Assembly: GCF_008274805.1 (NCBI RefSeq)
Contig: NZ_CP022579.1
Location: 2,914,001 to 2,978,000 of the forward strand
From: Oryzomicrobium terrae
GTDB lineage: Bacteria > Pseudomonadota > Gammaproteobacteria > Burkholderiales > Rhodocyclaceae
Direction: 5' to 3'
Length of the DNA stretch: 64,000 nt
Of the stretch, positions 44,870-53,656 are shown piece after piece. Position 1 is the first letter of the stretch, and each line of letters begins with the position of its first letter. The notes beneath the pieces are model-generated. The model saw only the letters and a program-made list of their open reading frames with translations, did no database searches and was not told the origin of the DNA. A program made the translations under genes and the position numbers.

Positions 44870-45847
44870 ATGACAAAAAAATCAACGCAAACGCTGTCAA
44901 CCCTAGTCGCCGTCTCCGGAACCCTGCTCCTCGGAGGCTGTGCTACCCGCAACGATGTACCGCAGGTCGTCGAACAAGCCGCGCCACGCGTCCAGCAAGC
45001 CCAAGCGCAGCAACGCATGGAGCAAACTGAAGCCAAGGGCTTCAAGCGCAAGGTAGCCCTAGGCCGTTTCTCCAACGAGACCCAATACGGCCGCACCTTC
45101 TTTACCGACAAGAACCTCGACCCCCTAGGCAAGCAGGCTGCCGACATCCTCGGCAGCCGCCTGGTGGCGTCAAATCGTTTCCTGGTACTGGAACGTCCGG
45201 ACATCAACCAACTCCGCTCCGAGCAGAAGCTCCAGGGGCTGGAGAGCATCGTCGGTGCTGACGCATTAATTCTCGGCTCGGTAACGGAATTCGGTCGCTC
45301 GACCCAGGGGAAGTCCGGCTTCCTAAGCTCGACCAAGATCCAGGTAGCCCGCGCCAAGGTGGAACTACGTCTGGTTGACGTACGTACCGGTCACGTCTTC
45401 TTCTCCGCCAGCGGCACCGGCGAGGCAAACACCGAATCTGGCCAGATCGCCGGCTACGGTAGTAAAGCCGATTACGACGGCACCCTCAACGATCGGGCCA
45501 TCGCCGCCGCCATCTCTGACGTGATCGGCGGACTGATGTCCAAGCTCGGCGAGCGCGAGTGGAAAACCGACATCCTCAAGACCGAAGGCAACACCGTGTA
45601 CATCTCGGGTGGCGCACGGCAAGGGATTCGTCCCGGCGAAACCCTGCAGGTTTTCCAGGCGGGCGAGAAGGTCAAGAGTGGCCAGAGTGGCTTTGAGGTA
45701 GCCCTGCCCCCCAAGCCCATCGCGCAAATCAAGGTTGCGGCCAACTTCGGCGACAGCGAGACCAACGAAGGTTCGGTCTGTGACGTAGTCCAGGGCAAGC
45801 TGCCCGCCAACACCGCCAATCTGTTCGTGGGAGAACTCAAGAAATGA
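44870..45847 (+). CDS. CsgG/HfaB-family outer-membrane lipoprotein
   Basis: 325 residues from the ATG at 44870. Lipoprotein signal with LLLGGCATRNDVPQ (Cys ~23). The CsgG domain runs from about 65 to 245: KVALGRFSNETQYGRTFF, ILGSRLVASNRFLVLERPDI, and VGADALILGSVTEFGRSTQG. Relatives form oligomeric outer-membrane secretion channels (CsgG) or adhesin anchors (HfaB). The C-terminal ~80 residues form a further domain (VYISGGARQGIRPGETLQVF). It is the first gene of a four-lipoprotein operon; the next start overlaps by ATGA. The 268-bp gap upstream holds a hairpin TCGGGCTT-C-AAGCCCGA (about 44800-44816) and no gene. Confidence 0.88.
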   Translation: MTKKSTQTLSTLVAVSGTLLLGGCATRNDVPQVVEQAAPRVQQAQAQQRMEQTEAKGFKRKVALGRFSNETQYGRTFFTDKNLDPLGKQAADILGSRLVASNRFLVLERPDINQLRSEQKLQGLESIVGADALILGSVTEFGRSTQGKSGFLSSTKIQVARAKVELRLVDVRTGHVFFSASGTGEANTESGQIAGYGSKADYDGTLNDRAIAAAISDVIGGLMSKLGEREWKTDILKTEGNTVYISGGARQGIRPGETLQVFQAGEKVKSGQSGFEVALPPKPIAQIKVAANFGDSETNEGSVCDVVQGKLPANTANLFVGELKK

Positions 45848-46152
45848 AAGCCTTGATCGCTTGGGCGCTCGCCTTGAGCGTCGCCGCCTGCGCACTGCCG
45901 GCCTCGACCACCACCTCGGGATCGGTCCGGCCGACCCTGCAGGTAAAAGGTGCGCCGGAAGGCGCGACCCTGTTTGTCGACGGCGTTGCCGTGGGGGCTG
46001 CTGCCGACTTTGACGGCAGTTCGAAAGTACTTGCCTTGGAAGAAGGGGCGCACCGCATCGAAGTTCGTCAGGGAGCGACGGTGATCGTCAAACGCTCCGT
46101 CTTCGGCTCCGGAGGCGAGCGCATTTCCATCGACGCAGGAGCCAGCCAATGA
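45844..46152 (+). CDS. Small PEGA-like lipoprotein
   Basis: 102 residues. Signal with lipobox VAAC (Cys ~17). The body is one PEGA-like beta domain: LQVKGAPEGATLFVDGVAVG, then LALEEGAHRIEVRQG and KRSVFGSGGERISID. PEGA domains are surface or periplasmic beta modules of unknown specific function. It overlaps the CsgG-like gene by 4 bp and the next gene by 4 bp, so it belongs to the operon. It may be an accessory subunit of the CsgG-like assembly (inference). Confidence 0.8.
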   Translation: MKALIAWALALSVAACALPASTTTSGSVRPTLQVKGAPEGATLFVDGVAVGAAADFDGSSKVLALEEGAHRIEVRQGATVIVKRSVFGSGGERISIDAGASQ

Positions 46153-46568
46153 CCCGCACCCTCTTGATTGTCACCGCGCTGGCCAGCGCCCTGCTCAGCG
46201 GCTGCGCCTCCCAAGGGGGACGCTACCACTGGGGCGACTACGAACAGTCGCTGTATTCCTACTACAAGGCCCCCACCGATCTGAATGGCTTCGCCCTCTC
46301 ACTGGAGGACTCGATCAAGCAGGGTGAAACCCTGGGTAAGCGCGTCGCGCCTGGCCTGTATGCCGAATTGGGCTACCTCCTGATGCTCCAGGGCAAAAAG
46401 GAGCAGGCAATCGTGCTGTTCGAGAAGGAACGCAGCCTGTGGCCCCAATCCACTCAACTGATGACCACCATGATCCGTCTGGCCTCCGAAGCCCCCAAGG
46501 GGGAACCGAGCCAGGCACTCGTTCCGGCGGCAACTGTAGCGGAGGCAGAAAACAATGCGAAAAAGTAG
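46149..46568 (+). CDS. DUF4810 lipoprotein
   Basis: 139 residues. Lipobox LLSGC (Cys ~19). The family block is RYHWGDYEQSLYSYYKAP, followed by a TPR-like helical part (APGLYAELGYLLMLQGKKEQ and AIVLFEKERSLWPQS). DUF4810 proteins usually occur directly between a CsgG-like and a DUF799 lipoprotein gene, exactly as here. The start overlaps the PEGA gene by 4 bp, and the end overlaps the next gene by 14 bp. Confidence 0.88.
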   Translation: MTRTLLIVTALASALLSGCASQGGRYHWGDYEQSLYSYYKAPTDLNGFALSLEDSIKQGETLGKRVAPGLYAELGYLLMLQGKKEQAIVLFEKERSLWPQSTQLMTTMIRLASEAPKGEPSQALVPAATVAEAENNAKK

Positions 46569-47217
46569 CCTGGTCCTGCTGGCCATCCTTGCCCTGGCGG
46601 TGGCAGCCTGTGCTCCGGTGCAGCGCAAATACGACTACAAAGAGTTCCGGGCCGCGGACCCCAAGTCGATCCTGATCGTACCGGCGATCAACAAGAGCGT
46701 AGACGTCGACGCGCCGGATTACTTCCTGTCGACCATCTCGCGGCCGATCGGTGAACGGGGCTACTACGTTTTCCCCGTGAATTTGACCAAACGTCTGATG
46801 GAAGATGATGGCCTGTCCGATGCAGACATGGTCCACGCCAACGACCCGGTGGTCCTGGGAAAAATGTTCGGTAGCGACGCCATCATGTATGTCTCGATCG
46901 AACGCTGGGACGCCCGTTACGCGGTGCTCTCCACCGTGGTCACGGTAGACCTGGCCTACACGCTGAAGAGCGCCAAAACAGGCCAAACGCTGTGGAAACA
47001 CCGGGAAATGCGGACCTTCGACTCCCAGGCAGGGAACTCTGGCGGCGGCATCGCCGGACTCATCGCCAAGGCCATCGTCGCCGCCATTGAAAAGGCCTCG
47101 CCCCGCTACATCCCCCTGGCCCAGCAGGCCAATGCCGGGGCGGTCGGACGTGCGGGGACGGGCCTGCCCGCAGGCCCGCAAGATCCGGCCTACAAGAGCG
47201 ACATCAGCCAGTTTTAG
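46555..47217 (+). CDS. DUF799 (GNA1162-like) lipoprotein
   Basis: 220 residues. Lipobox VAAC (Cys ~19). KSILIVPAINKSVDVDAPDYF, YVFPVNLTKRLMEDDGL and GKMFGSDAIMYVSIERWDARY are the family blocks; the meningococcal homologue GNA1162 has a fold similar to TolB/CsgG N-domains. The C-terminal ~30 residues are Gly/Ala-rich. Last gene of the operon; an intrinsic terminator follows. Together the four genes probably build an outer-membrane lipoprotein assembly whose cargo is unknown. Confidence 0.9.
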   Translation: MRKSSLVLLAILALAVAACAPVQRKYDYKEFRAADPKSILIVPAINKSVDVDAPDYFLSTISRPIGERGYYVFPVNLTKRLMEDDGLSDADMVHANDPVVLGKMFGSDAIMYVSIERWDARYAVLSTVVTVDLAYTLKSAKTGQTLWKHREMRTFDSQAGNSGGGIAGLIAKAIVAAIEKASPRYIPLAQQANAGAVGRAGTGLPAGPQDPAYKSDISQF

Positions 47218-47256
47218 CGCCCTCCGCACCAGCGTGCGGCCCGGCCGAAGCCACTC

Positions 47257-47287
47257 AAGCCTCCCGCTACCGCGGGAGGCTTTTTTA
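47257..47287 (+). terminator. Intrinsic terminator of the lipoprotein operon
   Basis: AAGCCTCCCGC / GCGGGAGGCTT with a four-base loop, then TTTT. It overlaps the stop codon of the convergent FmdB-like gene. Confidence 0.9.
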
Positions 47288-47518
47288 CTCCTTAGCTGCC
47301 ACTTTTGAACGGCTGTAATTACTGAAACACCCTTCCCGGGCCCCCTGGGCGGGGCCTTTCCGGACAAAGCCGGCGGTCTTGCCTGGCACAGCGGAAAGCA
47401 ATAAGCATCTGTCCAGGCGGACGCTGTCGCAAGCAGGACAGGGCGGCACCTGGCCGCCACGCATCAGTGCTTCGAAGGTCGTGGCGCAGTCCTGGCAACG
47501 GTAATCGTCAAGCGGCAT
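47285..47518 (-). CDS. FmdB-family zinc-ribbon protein
   Basis: 77 residues from the ATG at 47518. The N-terminal zinc ribbon has YRCQDCATTFEAL (first CxxC) and PPCPACDSVRLDR (second CxxC). The C-terminal part is short and basic. FmdB-type proteins are small putative regulators with unclear targets. The frame is open upstream but lacks similarity. GAGGAG lies 10 bases before the ATG. Confidence 0.85.
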   Translation of the reverse strand: MPLDDYRCQDCATTFEALMRGGQVPPCPACDSVRLDRCLLLSAVPGKTAGFVRKGPAQGAREGCFSNYSRSKVAAKE

Positions 47519-47708
47519 GATGGTGGTGCTCCTCGGGCAGAATCGTCGCAGCGGGCGGGAATGACCTGGCACGGCACCAGCCGCGCCGGATAAATTGCCG
47601 GCTTGACGACAACCCCCGCGACTCACGCCCCGCCTGCCACCACCTGGCAACAACGGCTCCGCATCGACCTCGCCTTCGTACCCACCACAATTCTTTCTGC
47701 CACCCGCC

Positions 47709-48089
47709 ATGCCCGACGACGACCTGACCTGGCTGCTCGACCGCCTCGCGCCCCTGGGACGCGTCAGCGCCCGGCGCATGTTCGGCAGCCGCGGGCTGTA
47801 TTGCGACGGGGTGTTCTTCGCCATCTACAGCGACGGCCAGCTCTATCTCAAGGCCGACGACGGCAACCGGGACGACTTCACCCGGCTCGGCCTCACCCCC
47901 CTGACTTTCCAGGCGCCTTCGGGGCGCGTTCAGGTGCTGCCCTACTACCCCCTGCCCGACGAGGCGGCGGATGACGACGGCGCGCTGTGGCGCTGGTGCC
48001 GCAGCGCCATTGCCGCCGGTCTGCGCAGAGGACGGCCAACACCGGGCCAACGCGGCCGGCATCGCACCGCCACGGCCGACCCTACGTAA
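47709..48089 (+). CDS. TfoX N-terminal domain protein
   Basis: 126 residues. It matches the TfoX/Sxy N-terminal domain: VSARRMFGSRGLYCDGVFFAIYSDG, described here only in outline, and QLYLKADDGNRDDF, then VQVLPYYPLPDEA and WCRSAIAA. The C-terminal ~20 residues are a basic tail. It lacks the TfoX C-terminal domain, so a direct competence role is doubtful. The 5' region of 190 bp to the FmdB gene shows no other feature. Confidence 0.82.
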   Translation: MPDDDLTWLLDRLAPLGRVSARRMFGSRGLYCDGVFFAIYSDGQLYLKADDGNRDDFTRLGLTPLTFQAPSGRVQVLPYYPLPDEAADDDGALWRWCRSAIAAGLRRGRPTPGQRGRHRTATADPT

Positions 48090-48122
48090 AGGCCCGCCGC
48101 CCCGCAGCGGCCGTCGGCAAAC

Positions 48123-48470
48123 TTAGAGGGAGCGCCCGTCAAAGTGGCTGACCGGTAGGGCGGCGATATCCACGTCCTCCAGGCAGCGCACGTTAATCGC
48201 CGCTGCCGCCCGTCCGCTCGGGTCCGTGCCCTCGCCGAAGGGATGGATGCCGCACACCGGGCAGAAGCGGTGGCGGATGCGCGCCTTGCCGAAGGTGTAG
48301 GTGGCCAGGTTCTCGTCCGGGGTGAGCAGGCGCAGCTTGTCCCGGGGCACGAACCAGAGCAGGGCGCCCTTGCGCGAGCAGATCGAACAGTTGCAATCGG
48401 CCACCTGGGTCAGGTCCCCCTCCACCTCGAAGGCGGTGCGGCCGCAATGACAGCTTCCCTTGTAGATCAT
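48123..48470 (-). CDS. GFA-family (glutathione-dependent formaldehyde-activating-like) protein
   Basis: 115 residues. Zinc ligands in GSCHCGRTAFEVEG (CxC), DCNCSICSRKGALLW (CxxC) and HRFCPVCGIHPFGEG (CxxC) are the GFA/CENP-V fold signature. Whether it binds glutathione adducts is unknown; most members are uncharacterised. The promoter side faces the CSD gene. The ATG at 48470 has GAGAGGAG upstream. Confidence 0.88.
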   Translation of the reverse strand: MIYKGSCHCGRTAFEVEGDLTQVADCNCSICSRKGALLWFVPRDKLRLLTPDENLATYTFGKARIRHRFCPVCGIHPFGEGTDPSGRAAAAINVRCLEDVDIAALPVSHFDGRSL

Positions 48471-48548
48471 GGTCCAGCTCCTCTCATGGCGTAATGAAGG
48501 ATTAGCGGACAGCGGACCATTCCGCCAGCCCGAACCGGCCCGAGGAGC

Positions 48549-49190
48549 TTAGCCGAGGAAGAGCCGCGGCCCCTGGACAATGGCAAAACCCAGTGCCGCG
48601 ACGTTGAGCACCACGGTCACCCAGAACTGGGCAAGAAAGGTGGTCTTGCGATGCTTGTGGCGGAACAAGGCCTGGGCGAGCAGAGCGCCGGGCCAGCCAC
48701 CGAGCAGTGCTAGCAGATGCAGGCGCGTCTCGGCGGTGCGCCAGCCCTGGCGTACCGCCGCACCCTTGTCGAGGCCGTAGGCGACGAAGGTTACCGCGCT
48801 CAACCCGGCCAGCACCGCGCCAGCCCAGCCTGGCAGCGCCCCACTGCGGACCAGCCCGTAGAGTACGGCCAGAGCCGCTACGCCCAGCACCAGACGTCCC
48901 CACAACGCCCCCTGGCCGCCACCGGGGCGAGGCGGGACGGACCGTGGCGAGGGCCGCGCCCGGGCAGGGTGCGGCGCCGCGGCGGCCCCGACATAGGCGA
49001 CCTCCTCGGCGCGGCGGCGCCCCTGGGCGTCCCGGACGAGGCGGTAGCGCACCCGGGCCCCCGGCCGGGGGGCGGGGTCGCGAACGGCGAAGGCCTTGAT
49101 GTGGGCAAACACCTCCTCGCCTCCTTCCTCCGGCGCGATGAAGCCGAAGCCCCGTTCCACCACCCAACGTTCGATCGTGCCCTGCGCCAT
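48549..49190 (-). CDS. Cold-shock domain fused to DUF1294 membrane domain
   Basis: 213 residues from the ATG at 49190. Residues 1-65 form a cold-shock domain ([20 protein letters not shown], then VFAHIKAF), which binds single-stranded nucleic acid. A Pro/Ala/Arg linker follows to about 100. The rest is DUF1294 with three to four membrane segments ([72 protein letters not shown]). The fusion is widespread in proteobacteria with no known role. Divergent from prfA. Confidence 0.9.
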   Translation of the reverse strand: MAQGTIERWVVERGFGFIAPEEGGEEVFAHIKAFAVRDPAPRPGARVRYRLVRDAQGRRRAEEVAYVGAAAAPHPARARPSPRSVPPRPGGGQGALWGRLVLGVAALAVLYGLVRSGALPGWAGAVLAGLSAVTFVAYGLDKGAAVRQGWRTAETRLHLLALLGGWPGALLAQALFRHKHRKTTFLAQFWVTVVLNVAALGFAIVQGPRLFLG

Positions 49191-49295
49191 GGGTATTCCT
49201 CGGTCATGATGATTTGCCCCGCATCGTACCCGAGCGCCCCCACAACGCTCTGCCAAGCTGGGAGGATTGGGGCGGAGCAAGTACACTTCGCCCCC

Positions 49296-50378
49296 ATGAA
49301 ATCCAGCATCCGCGAAAAACTCGACACCCTCGCCCGGCGCCTGGCCGAGGTGGACGCCCTGCTCTCCTCGGAAAACGCCGCCGCCGACCTGGACCAGTTC
49401 CGCAAGCTATCCCGGGAGCGGGCCGAACTGGAGCCGGTGGTGACCCTCTACCAGGCCTACCGCCAGACCGAGGCCGACATGGCCGACGCCGAGGCCATGC
49501 TCGCCGACCCGGACATGAAGGCCCTGGCCCAGGAAGAGTTGGCCGCCGCCAAGGAAAAGCTGCCCGAGATCGAGCTGGAGCTGCAGAAGCTGCTGCTGCC
49601 CCGGGACCCCAACGACGACCGCAACATCGTGCTGGAAATCCGCGCCGGCACCGGCGGCGACGAATCGGCCCTGTTCGCCGGCGACCTGTTCCGCATGTAC
49701 ACCCGCTACGCCGAGCGCAACCGCTGGCAGATGGAAGTGCTGTCCGCCTCCGAATCGGACCTGGGCGGCTACAAGGAAGTGATCTGCCGCATCATCGGCA
49801 ACGGCGCCTATTCCCGGCTCAAGTTCGAATCCGGCGGCCACCGCGTCCAGCGCGTGCCCGAGACCGAGACCCAGGGCCGCATCCACACCTCGGCCTGCAC
49901 CGTGGCGGTGATGCCCGAGGCCGACGACGTGTCCGACGTGGACATCAACCCGGCGGACCTCAAGATCGACACCTACCGGGCCTCCGGCGCCGGCGGCCAG
50001 CACGTCAACAAGACCGAATCGGCGGTGCGCATCACCCACCTGCCCACCGGCACCGTGGCCGAGTGCCAGGACGGCCGCTCCCAGCACCAGAACCGGGAAT
50101 CGGCGATGCGCGTGCTGGTGGCGCGCATCAAGGATGCCCAGATCCGCGCCGCCCAGGCCAAGGAGGCGGCCACGCGCAAGAGCCTGATCGGCTCCGGCGA
50201 CCGCTCCGAGCGCATCCGCACCTACAACTTCCCGCAAGGGCGCATCACCGACCACCGCATCAACCTGACCCTGTACAAGATCGCCGCGATCATGGACGGG
50301 GACCTGGACGAGCTGATCGGCGCCCTGGCCAACGAGCATCAGGCCGAGCAGCTGGCCAACCTGGCCGAGCAGGCGTGA
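49296..50378 (+). CDS. prfA: Peptide chain release factor 1
   Basis: Terminates translation at UAA and UAG. It has 360 residues from the ATG at 49296, the typical length. The codon-recognition tripeptide region reads [14 protein letters not shown] (PET here against the usual PxT). The catalytic GGQ lies in [39 protein letters not shown] and [18 protein letters not shown] are further RF-1 blocks. prmC, which methylates the GGQ glutamine, follows directly. Confidence 0.97.
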   Translation: MKSSIREKLDTLARRLAEVDALLSSENAAADLDQFRKLSRERAELEPVVTLYQAYRQTEADMADAEAMLADPDMKALAQEELAAAKEKLPEIELELQKLLLPRDPNDDRNIVLEIRAGTGGDESALFAGDLFRMYTRYAERNRWQMEVLSASESDLGGYKEVICRIIGNGAYSRLKFESGGHRVQRVPETETQGRIHTSACTVAVMPEADDVSDVDINPADLKIDTYRASGAGGQHVNKTESAVRITHLPTGTVAECQDGRSQHQNRESAMRVLVARIKDAQIRAAQAKEAATRKSLIGSGDRSERIRTYNFPQGRITDHRINLTLYKIAAIMDGDLDELIGALANEHQAEQLANLAEQA

Positions 50379-50383
50379 CCGGA

Positions 50384-51346
50384 ATGAGCGGCAACGCCGG
50401 TGCCCCCACCCGGGAACAGGCCTGGCGCGAGGCCAGTGCCCGCATCGCCCGGCTGGATGCGCGGCTGCTGCTCGAACACGTCTGCGGCATTAGCCACACC
50501 GAGCTACGGGTGCGCCCCGAAACGCCCCTCACCGCCGACGAGGCCGCCACCTACGCCACCCTGGTAGCGCGCCGCGCCGCCGGCGAACCCCTGGCCTACC
50601 TGACCCGCCACGCCCATTTCCGCGGCCTCAATCTGGCCGTCACCCCGGACGTGCTGATTCCCCGGGACGACACGGAAGTGCTCGTCGATAGGGCACTCCA
50701 GGCCATCGCCGCCCGGAAGCAAGGCAGGACGCCACTCTCCGAAGGGGGATCGCCAAACCCCGCGCCAGTCCTCGATCTCCGGGCAGCCCCTGCGGCGGAG
50801 TTGCCCACCCTGCCCCTCCAGGTGCTCGACCTGGGCACCGGCAGCGGCGCCATTGCCCTGGCCCTGGCCCGCGAGGCCAGCCCCGGGGTGGCGGTCACCG
50901 CGGTGGACCGTTCCCCCGCCGCCCTGGCGGTAGCCGAAGGCAACGCCCGGCGCCTCGGCCTGGCGGTGCGTTTTGTCGCCTCCGACTGGTTTTCCGCCCT
51001 CCCTGGCGAGCGCTTTCACGTCATCGCCAGCAACCCGCCCTACGTGGCCGAGGGCGACCCGCACCTGGACGGCGACGGCCTGCCCTTCGAACCCCGCGGC
51101 GCCCTCACCGACGGGGTGACCGGTGGCGACGGTGGCGCCTGCCTGCGCGCCATCATCGCCGCCGCCCCGGCCCACCTGCATCCTGGCGGCTGGCTGCTGC
51201 TCGAGCACGGCTACGACCAAGGCCCCCTGTGCCGGCAATTGCTCAGCGCCGCCGGGTTTGGCGAGGTCGCCACCTGGCCCGACCTGGCCGGCCTCGACCG
51301 GGTCAGCGGCGGCCGCTGGCCGTCGGCCGGCGCGACTCAGAATTGA
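50384..51346 (+). CDS. prmC: Release factor glutamine methyltransferase with repeat-derived insertion
   Basis: SAM-dependent methylation of the GGQ glutamine of release factors. It has 320 residues, about 35 more than the usual ~285. The SAM motif is VLDLGTGSGAIALALARE and the catalytic motif SNPPYVAEGDPHL; LLLEHGYDQG follows. LIPRDDTEVLVD replaces the usual PRPDTE. Between the helix ending ALQAIAARK and VLDLGTG, about 30 extra residues (QGRTPLSEGGSPNPAPVLDL and onward) are encoded by a copy of a dispersed repeat. A GTG at 50375 overlapping the prfA stop is an alternative start. Confidence 0.93.
   Translation: MSGNAGAPTREQAWREASARIARLDARLLLEHVCGISHTELRVRPETPLTADEAATYATLVARRAAGEPLAYLTRHAHFRGLNLAVTPDVLIPRDDTEVLVDRALQAIAARKQGRTPLSEGGSPNPAPVLDLRAAPAAELPTLPLQVLDLGTGSGAIALALAREASPGVAVTAVDRSPAALAVAEGNARRLGLAVRFVASDWFSALPGERFHVIASNPPYVAEGDPHLDGDGLPFEPRGALTDGVTGGDGGACLRAIIAAAPAHLHPGGWLLLEHGYDQGPLCRQLLSAAGFGEVATWPDLAGLDRVSGGRWPSAGATQN
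50755..50786 (+). repeat. Dispersed GC-rich repeat, in-frame copy in prmC
   Basis: AAACCCCGCGCCAGTCCTCG plus ATCT (50755-50778) is identical on the opposite strand at the 5' end of nosD, and the following CCGGGCAG differs by little. It encodes part of an extra loop in PrmC. Further related copies lie at 26637 and 53605. Confidence 0.8.
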
Positions 51347-51456
51347 TCCGGATCGCGCCCACAGCGACGCCCCTCGGCTAGAATTTCCCACCCGGCGACG
51401 GAACCCGGCCCGGCCCGATCCGTCCAAATACTGCTTTACCCCTAGGAGAAACCAGC

Positions 51457-51816
51457 ATGACCGTAGACACCGGCGCCCACGTGGACCCCACCAGTCCCGC
51501 CATCCAGGACCTCATCCGCGAACAGGTCACCGGCCACCCCGTGGTGCTGTACATGAAGGGCACGCCCCAGTTCCCGATGTGCGGCTTTTCCGGCACCGTG
51601 ATCCAGATTCTCAAGGCCTGTGGCGTCAAGGACATCTTCAGCGTGAACGTGCTCGAGCACCCGGCCATCCGTGAAGGCGTCAAGACCTACGCCAACTGGC
51701 CGACCATCCCCCAGCTGTACGTCAATGGCGAGTTCGTCGGCGGCTGCGACATCGCCCGCGAGATGTACCAAAGCGGCGAGCTGCAGCAACTGCTCGGCAC
51801 CACGCCCCAGGCCTGA
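51457..51816 (+). CDS. grxD: Monothiol glutaredoxin (Grx4/GrxD type)
   Basis: 119 residues. The CGFS active site is at Cys42 in GTPQFPMCGFSGTV, preceded by VVLYMKGTP. The glutathione/Fe-S binding WPTIPQLYVNGEFVGGCD is complete. Such proteins carry [2Fe-2S] clusters with BolA partners rather than reducing disulphides. The N-terminus is ~10 residues longer than the E. coli form. TAGAAT at 51379-51384 may be its -10, and CTAGGAG lies before the ATG. A terminator follows. Confidence 0.95.
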   Translation: MTVDTGAHVDPTSPAIQDLIREQVTGHPVVLYMKGTPQFPMCGFSGTVIQILKACGVKDIFSVNVLEHPAIREGVKTYANWPTIPQLYVNGEFVGGCDIAREMYQSGELQQLLGTTPQA

Positions 51817-51850
51817 CCCTTTCGGTCACCCCCTGCGGCCTGCCGCCGTC

Positions 51851-51885
51851 AAGGAGCGCCCACCCGGGCGCTCCTTTTCTTTTCG
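51851..51885 (+). terminator. Intrinsic terminator after grxD
   Basis: AGGAGCGCCC / GGGCGCTCCT with a short loop, followed by TTTCTTTT. Confidence 0.88.
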
Positions 51886-51954
51886 CCGTCCGTTGCCCGC
51901 AGCGCCCCAACCGGCCTACCATCGGACGTATCGACACTTGCCCAGGAGCTTCCC

Positions 51955-53037
51955 ATGCGGATCGACGCCGCCGCCGCCCAAACCTTCGCCCAAGAGAGCC
52001 TCGTCGCCCTGGGCTGTTCCCCGGCGGTTGCCGCCACGGTCGCCGAGCACATGATCCACGCCGACCTGGTGGGGTATTTCAGCCACGGTTTTTCCATGCT
52101 GCCGACCTACGCCAAGGCCGCCCAAAGCGGTGGCGTCGACGCCACCGCCGAGGGGGTGGAAGTCTCGCGCCTGGGCGCCATCTCGGTGTGGGATGGCCAG
52201 ATGGCCTTTGGCCACATGGCGGTCAAACGCGCCACCGAAGCCGGCATCGAAATCGCCAAGCAACTCGGCGTGGCCGCCGTGGCGGTGCGCCGCAGTTACC
52301 ACTGCGCCCGGGTCGGCCACTTCGTGGAAATGGCCGCCGAAGCCGGTCTGGCCTCGATCATCATGGCCAACGTGATCGACATCGAACCCAACGTGGTGCC
52401 CTACGGCGGCCGCGACCCGCGCCTCACCACCAACCCCATCGGCATGGGCGTGCCGCGTCCCGACGGCAAGCCGCCGGTGGTGCTCGACTTCGCCACTGCC
52501 GCCATGGCGCTGAACAAGGTGCGGGTGGCCCACGCCCGGGGCGAACAGCTGCCGCCGGGCATTCTGGTGGACGCCGATGGCAACCCGACCCTGGACCCGG
52601 GCGCCCTCTTCTCCACCCCGCCGGGGGCGATCCTGCCCTTCGGCGGCGAGCAAGGCGGGCACAAGGGCTACGCCCTGTCGGTGATGATCGAGCTGCTCGC
52701 CGGCGCGGTCACTGGCGGCGGCGCCGAGCTTGGCCAGCCCGAAGGCAAGCCCCGGGTGATCACCAACAACGTGCTGATGGTGCTGATGGACCCCTACAAG
52801 ATGGGCGCCAGCGCTTTCGAGGACCAGGTGCGCGCCGCCACCGAATGGATCCTCGGCTCCCGCCCGATCGACCCGGCCCGGCCGGTGGTACTGCCGGGGG
52901 AACTGGAGGCGGCCAAGCGCGCCGAGCAGTTGGCCAAGGGCATCGATTACGGCGACAAGGTGTGGGCCCAGATCACCGCCACCGCCCGGGAACTGGGCGT
53001 GGCCGAAAGCCACTTCCCGGTGCCTGTCGATGCCTGA
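51955..53037 (+). CDS. LDH2-family malate/L-lactate dehydrogenase-type oxidoreductase
   Basis: 360 residues. Family blocks: HMIHADLVGYFSHGFSMLP near the N-terminus, VAVRRSYHCARVGHFVEMAA (with the catalytic His region), IGMGVPRPDGKPPVVLDF, and GGEQGGHKGYALSVMIELL. VRVAHARGEQLPPGILVDAD is also typical. NAD(P)-dependent members act on malate, sulfolactate, ureidoglycolate or cyclic imino acids, so the substrate is open. AGGAG precedes the ATG. The next gene overlaps its end by 8 bp. Confidence 0.88.
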   Translation: MRIDAAAAQTFAQESLVALGCSPAVAATVAEHMIHADLVGYFSHGFSMLPTYAKAAQSGGVDATAEGVEVSRLGAISVWDGQMAFGHMAVKRATEAGIEIAKQLGVAAVAVRRSYHCARVGHFVEMAAEAGLASIIMANVIDIEPNVVPYGGRDPRLTTNPIGMGVPRPDGKPPVVLDFATAAMALNKVRVAHARGEQLPPGILVDADGNPTLDPGALFSTPPGAILPFGGEQGGHKGYALSVMIELLAGAVTGGGAELGQPEGKPRVITNNVLMVLMDPYKMGASAFEDQVRAATEWILGSRPIDPARPVVLPGELEAAKRAEQLAKGIDYGDKVWAQITATARELGVAESHFPVPVDA

Positions 53038-53587
53038 GTCGAGCCCCCGGCGGCTGCGGCCGTGGCCCGCTCGGCTGGCCACGTCGCTCCTGGTCGTCCT
53101 GCTTGCCGGCTGCGCCCTGGCCGGCCAGTACAGCGGCCGCGGCCTGGAGCCGGGGCGCGCCGACGAAGCGGCGGTGCGGGCCCGCATGGGCGAGCCGGCC
53201 CTGGCCTTCACCGAGGACGATGGCCGGGGCCAGCGGGTGCTGCTCTACCCGCGCGGCCCTGAGGGCTACCACACCTTCCGCGTCACCCTGGACACGAGCG
53301 GGCGTTTGGTCGGCATCGAGAATGTCCTCGAACCCCGCGGCTTCGCCCGGGTGCGGCTCGGCGACGACCGGGAGGCGGTGCGTCGCACCCTGGGCCCGCC
53401 CCGGGAAATCACCCTGTTCGAGCGGCGCCACGAAGAGGTCTGGGAATGGCGCTTCTGCGACGATTTCGCCGAGGCCGCCCGCTTCTACGTGGTTTTCGAC
53501 CAGCCGAGCGGCCGGGTGACGCGCACCGAGCAATTGACCGAGGCCCAGATCACCTGGAACCACCGGCGCGTCATCTGCGCACGCTGA
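53030..53587 (+). CDS. Small lipoprotein of unknown function
   Basis: 185 residues. A basic start, then hydrophobic LATSLLVVLLAGC with lipobox LAGC (Cys ~28). Two similar blocks follow, ARMGEPALAFTEDDGRGQRV and VRRTLGPPREITLFERRHEE, which resemble the SmpA/BamE-like pattern (G-x-P then aromatic and basic) used twice. No firm family is recognised. Overlaps the dehydrogenase gene by 8 bp, so the two are likely one transcript. Confidence 0.75.
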   Translation: MPESSPRRLRPWPARLATSLLVVLLAGCALAGQYSGRGLEPGRADEAAVRARMGEPALAFTEDDGRGQRVLLYPRGPEGYHTFRVTLDTSGRLVGIENVLEPRGFARVRLGDDREAVRRTLGPPREITLFERRHEEVWEWRFCDDFAEAARFYVVFDQPSGRVTRTEQLTEAQITWNHRRVICAR

Positions 53588-53604
53588 GCCCAGGCCGACC
53601 CGGC

Positions 53605-53636
53605 CAAGGTCCGCGCCAGTGCTTGCTCTCCGGGCA
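53605..53636 (+). repeat. Dispersed GC-rich repeat, intergenic copy
   Basis: Shares CCGCGCCAGT and TCTCCGGGCA with the prmC copy, about 24 of 31 positions. It lies in the 69-bp gap between the lipoprotein gene and the convergent end of the nos cluster. Confidence 0.6.
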
Positions 53637-53656
53637 ATGCCCGGGTTGTGCCGCGC

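Noticed and set aside
48717-49295. N-terminal extension of prfA
   Set aside because: The upstream part overlaps the cold-shock/DUF1294 gene in antisense and RF1 proteins start at the ATG at 49296.
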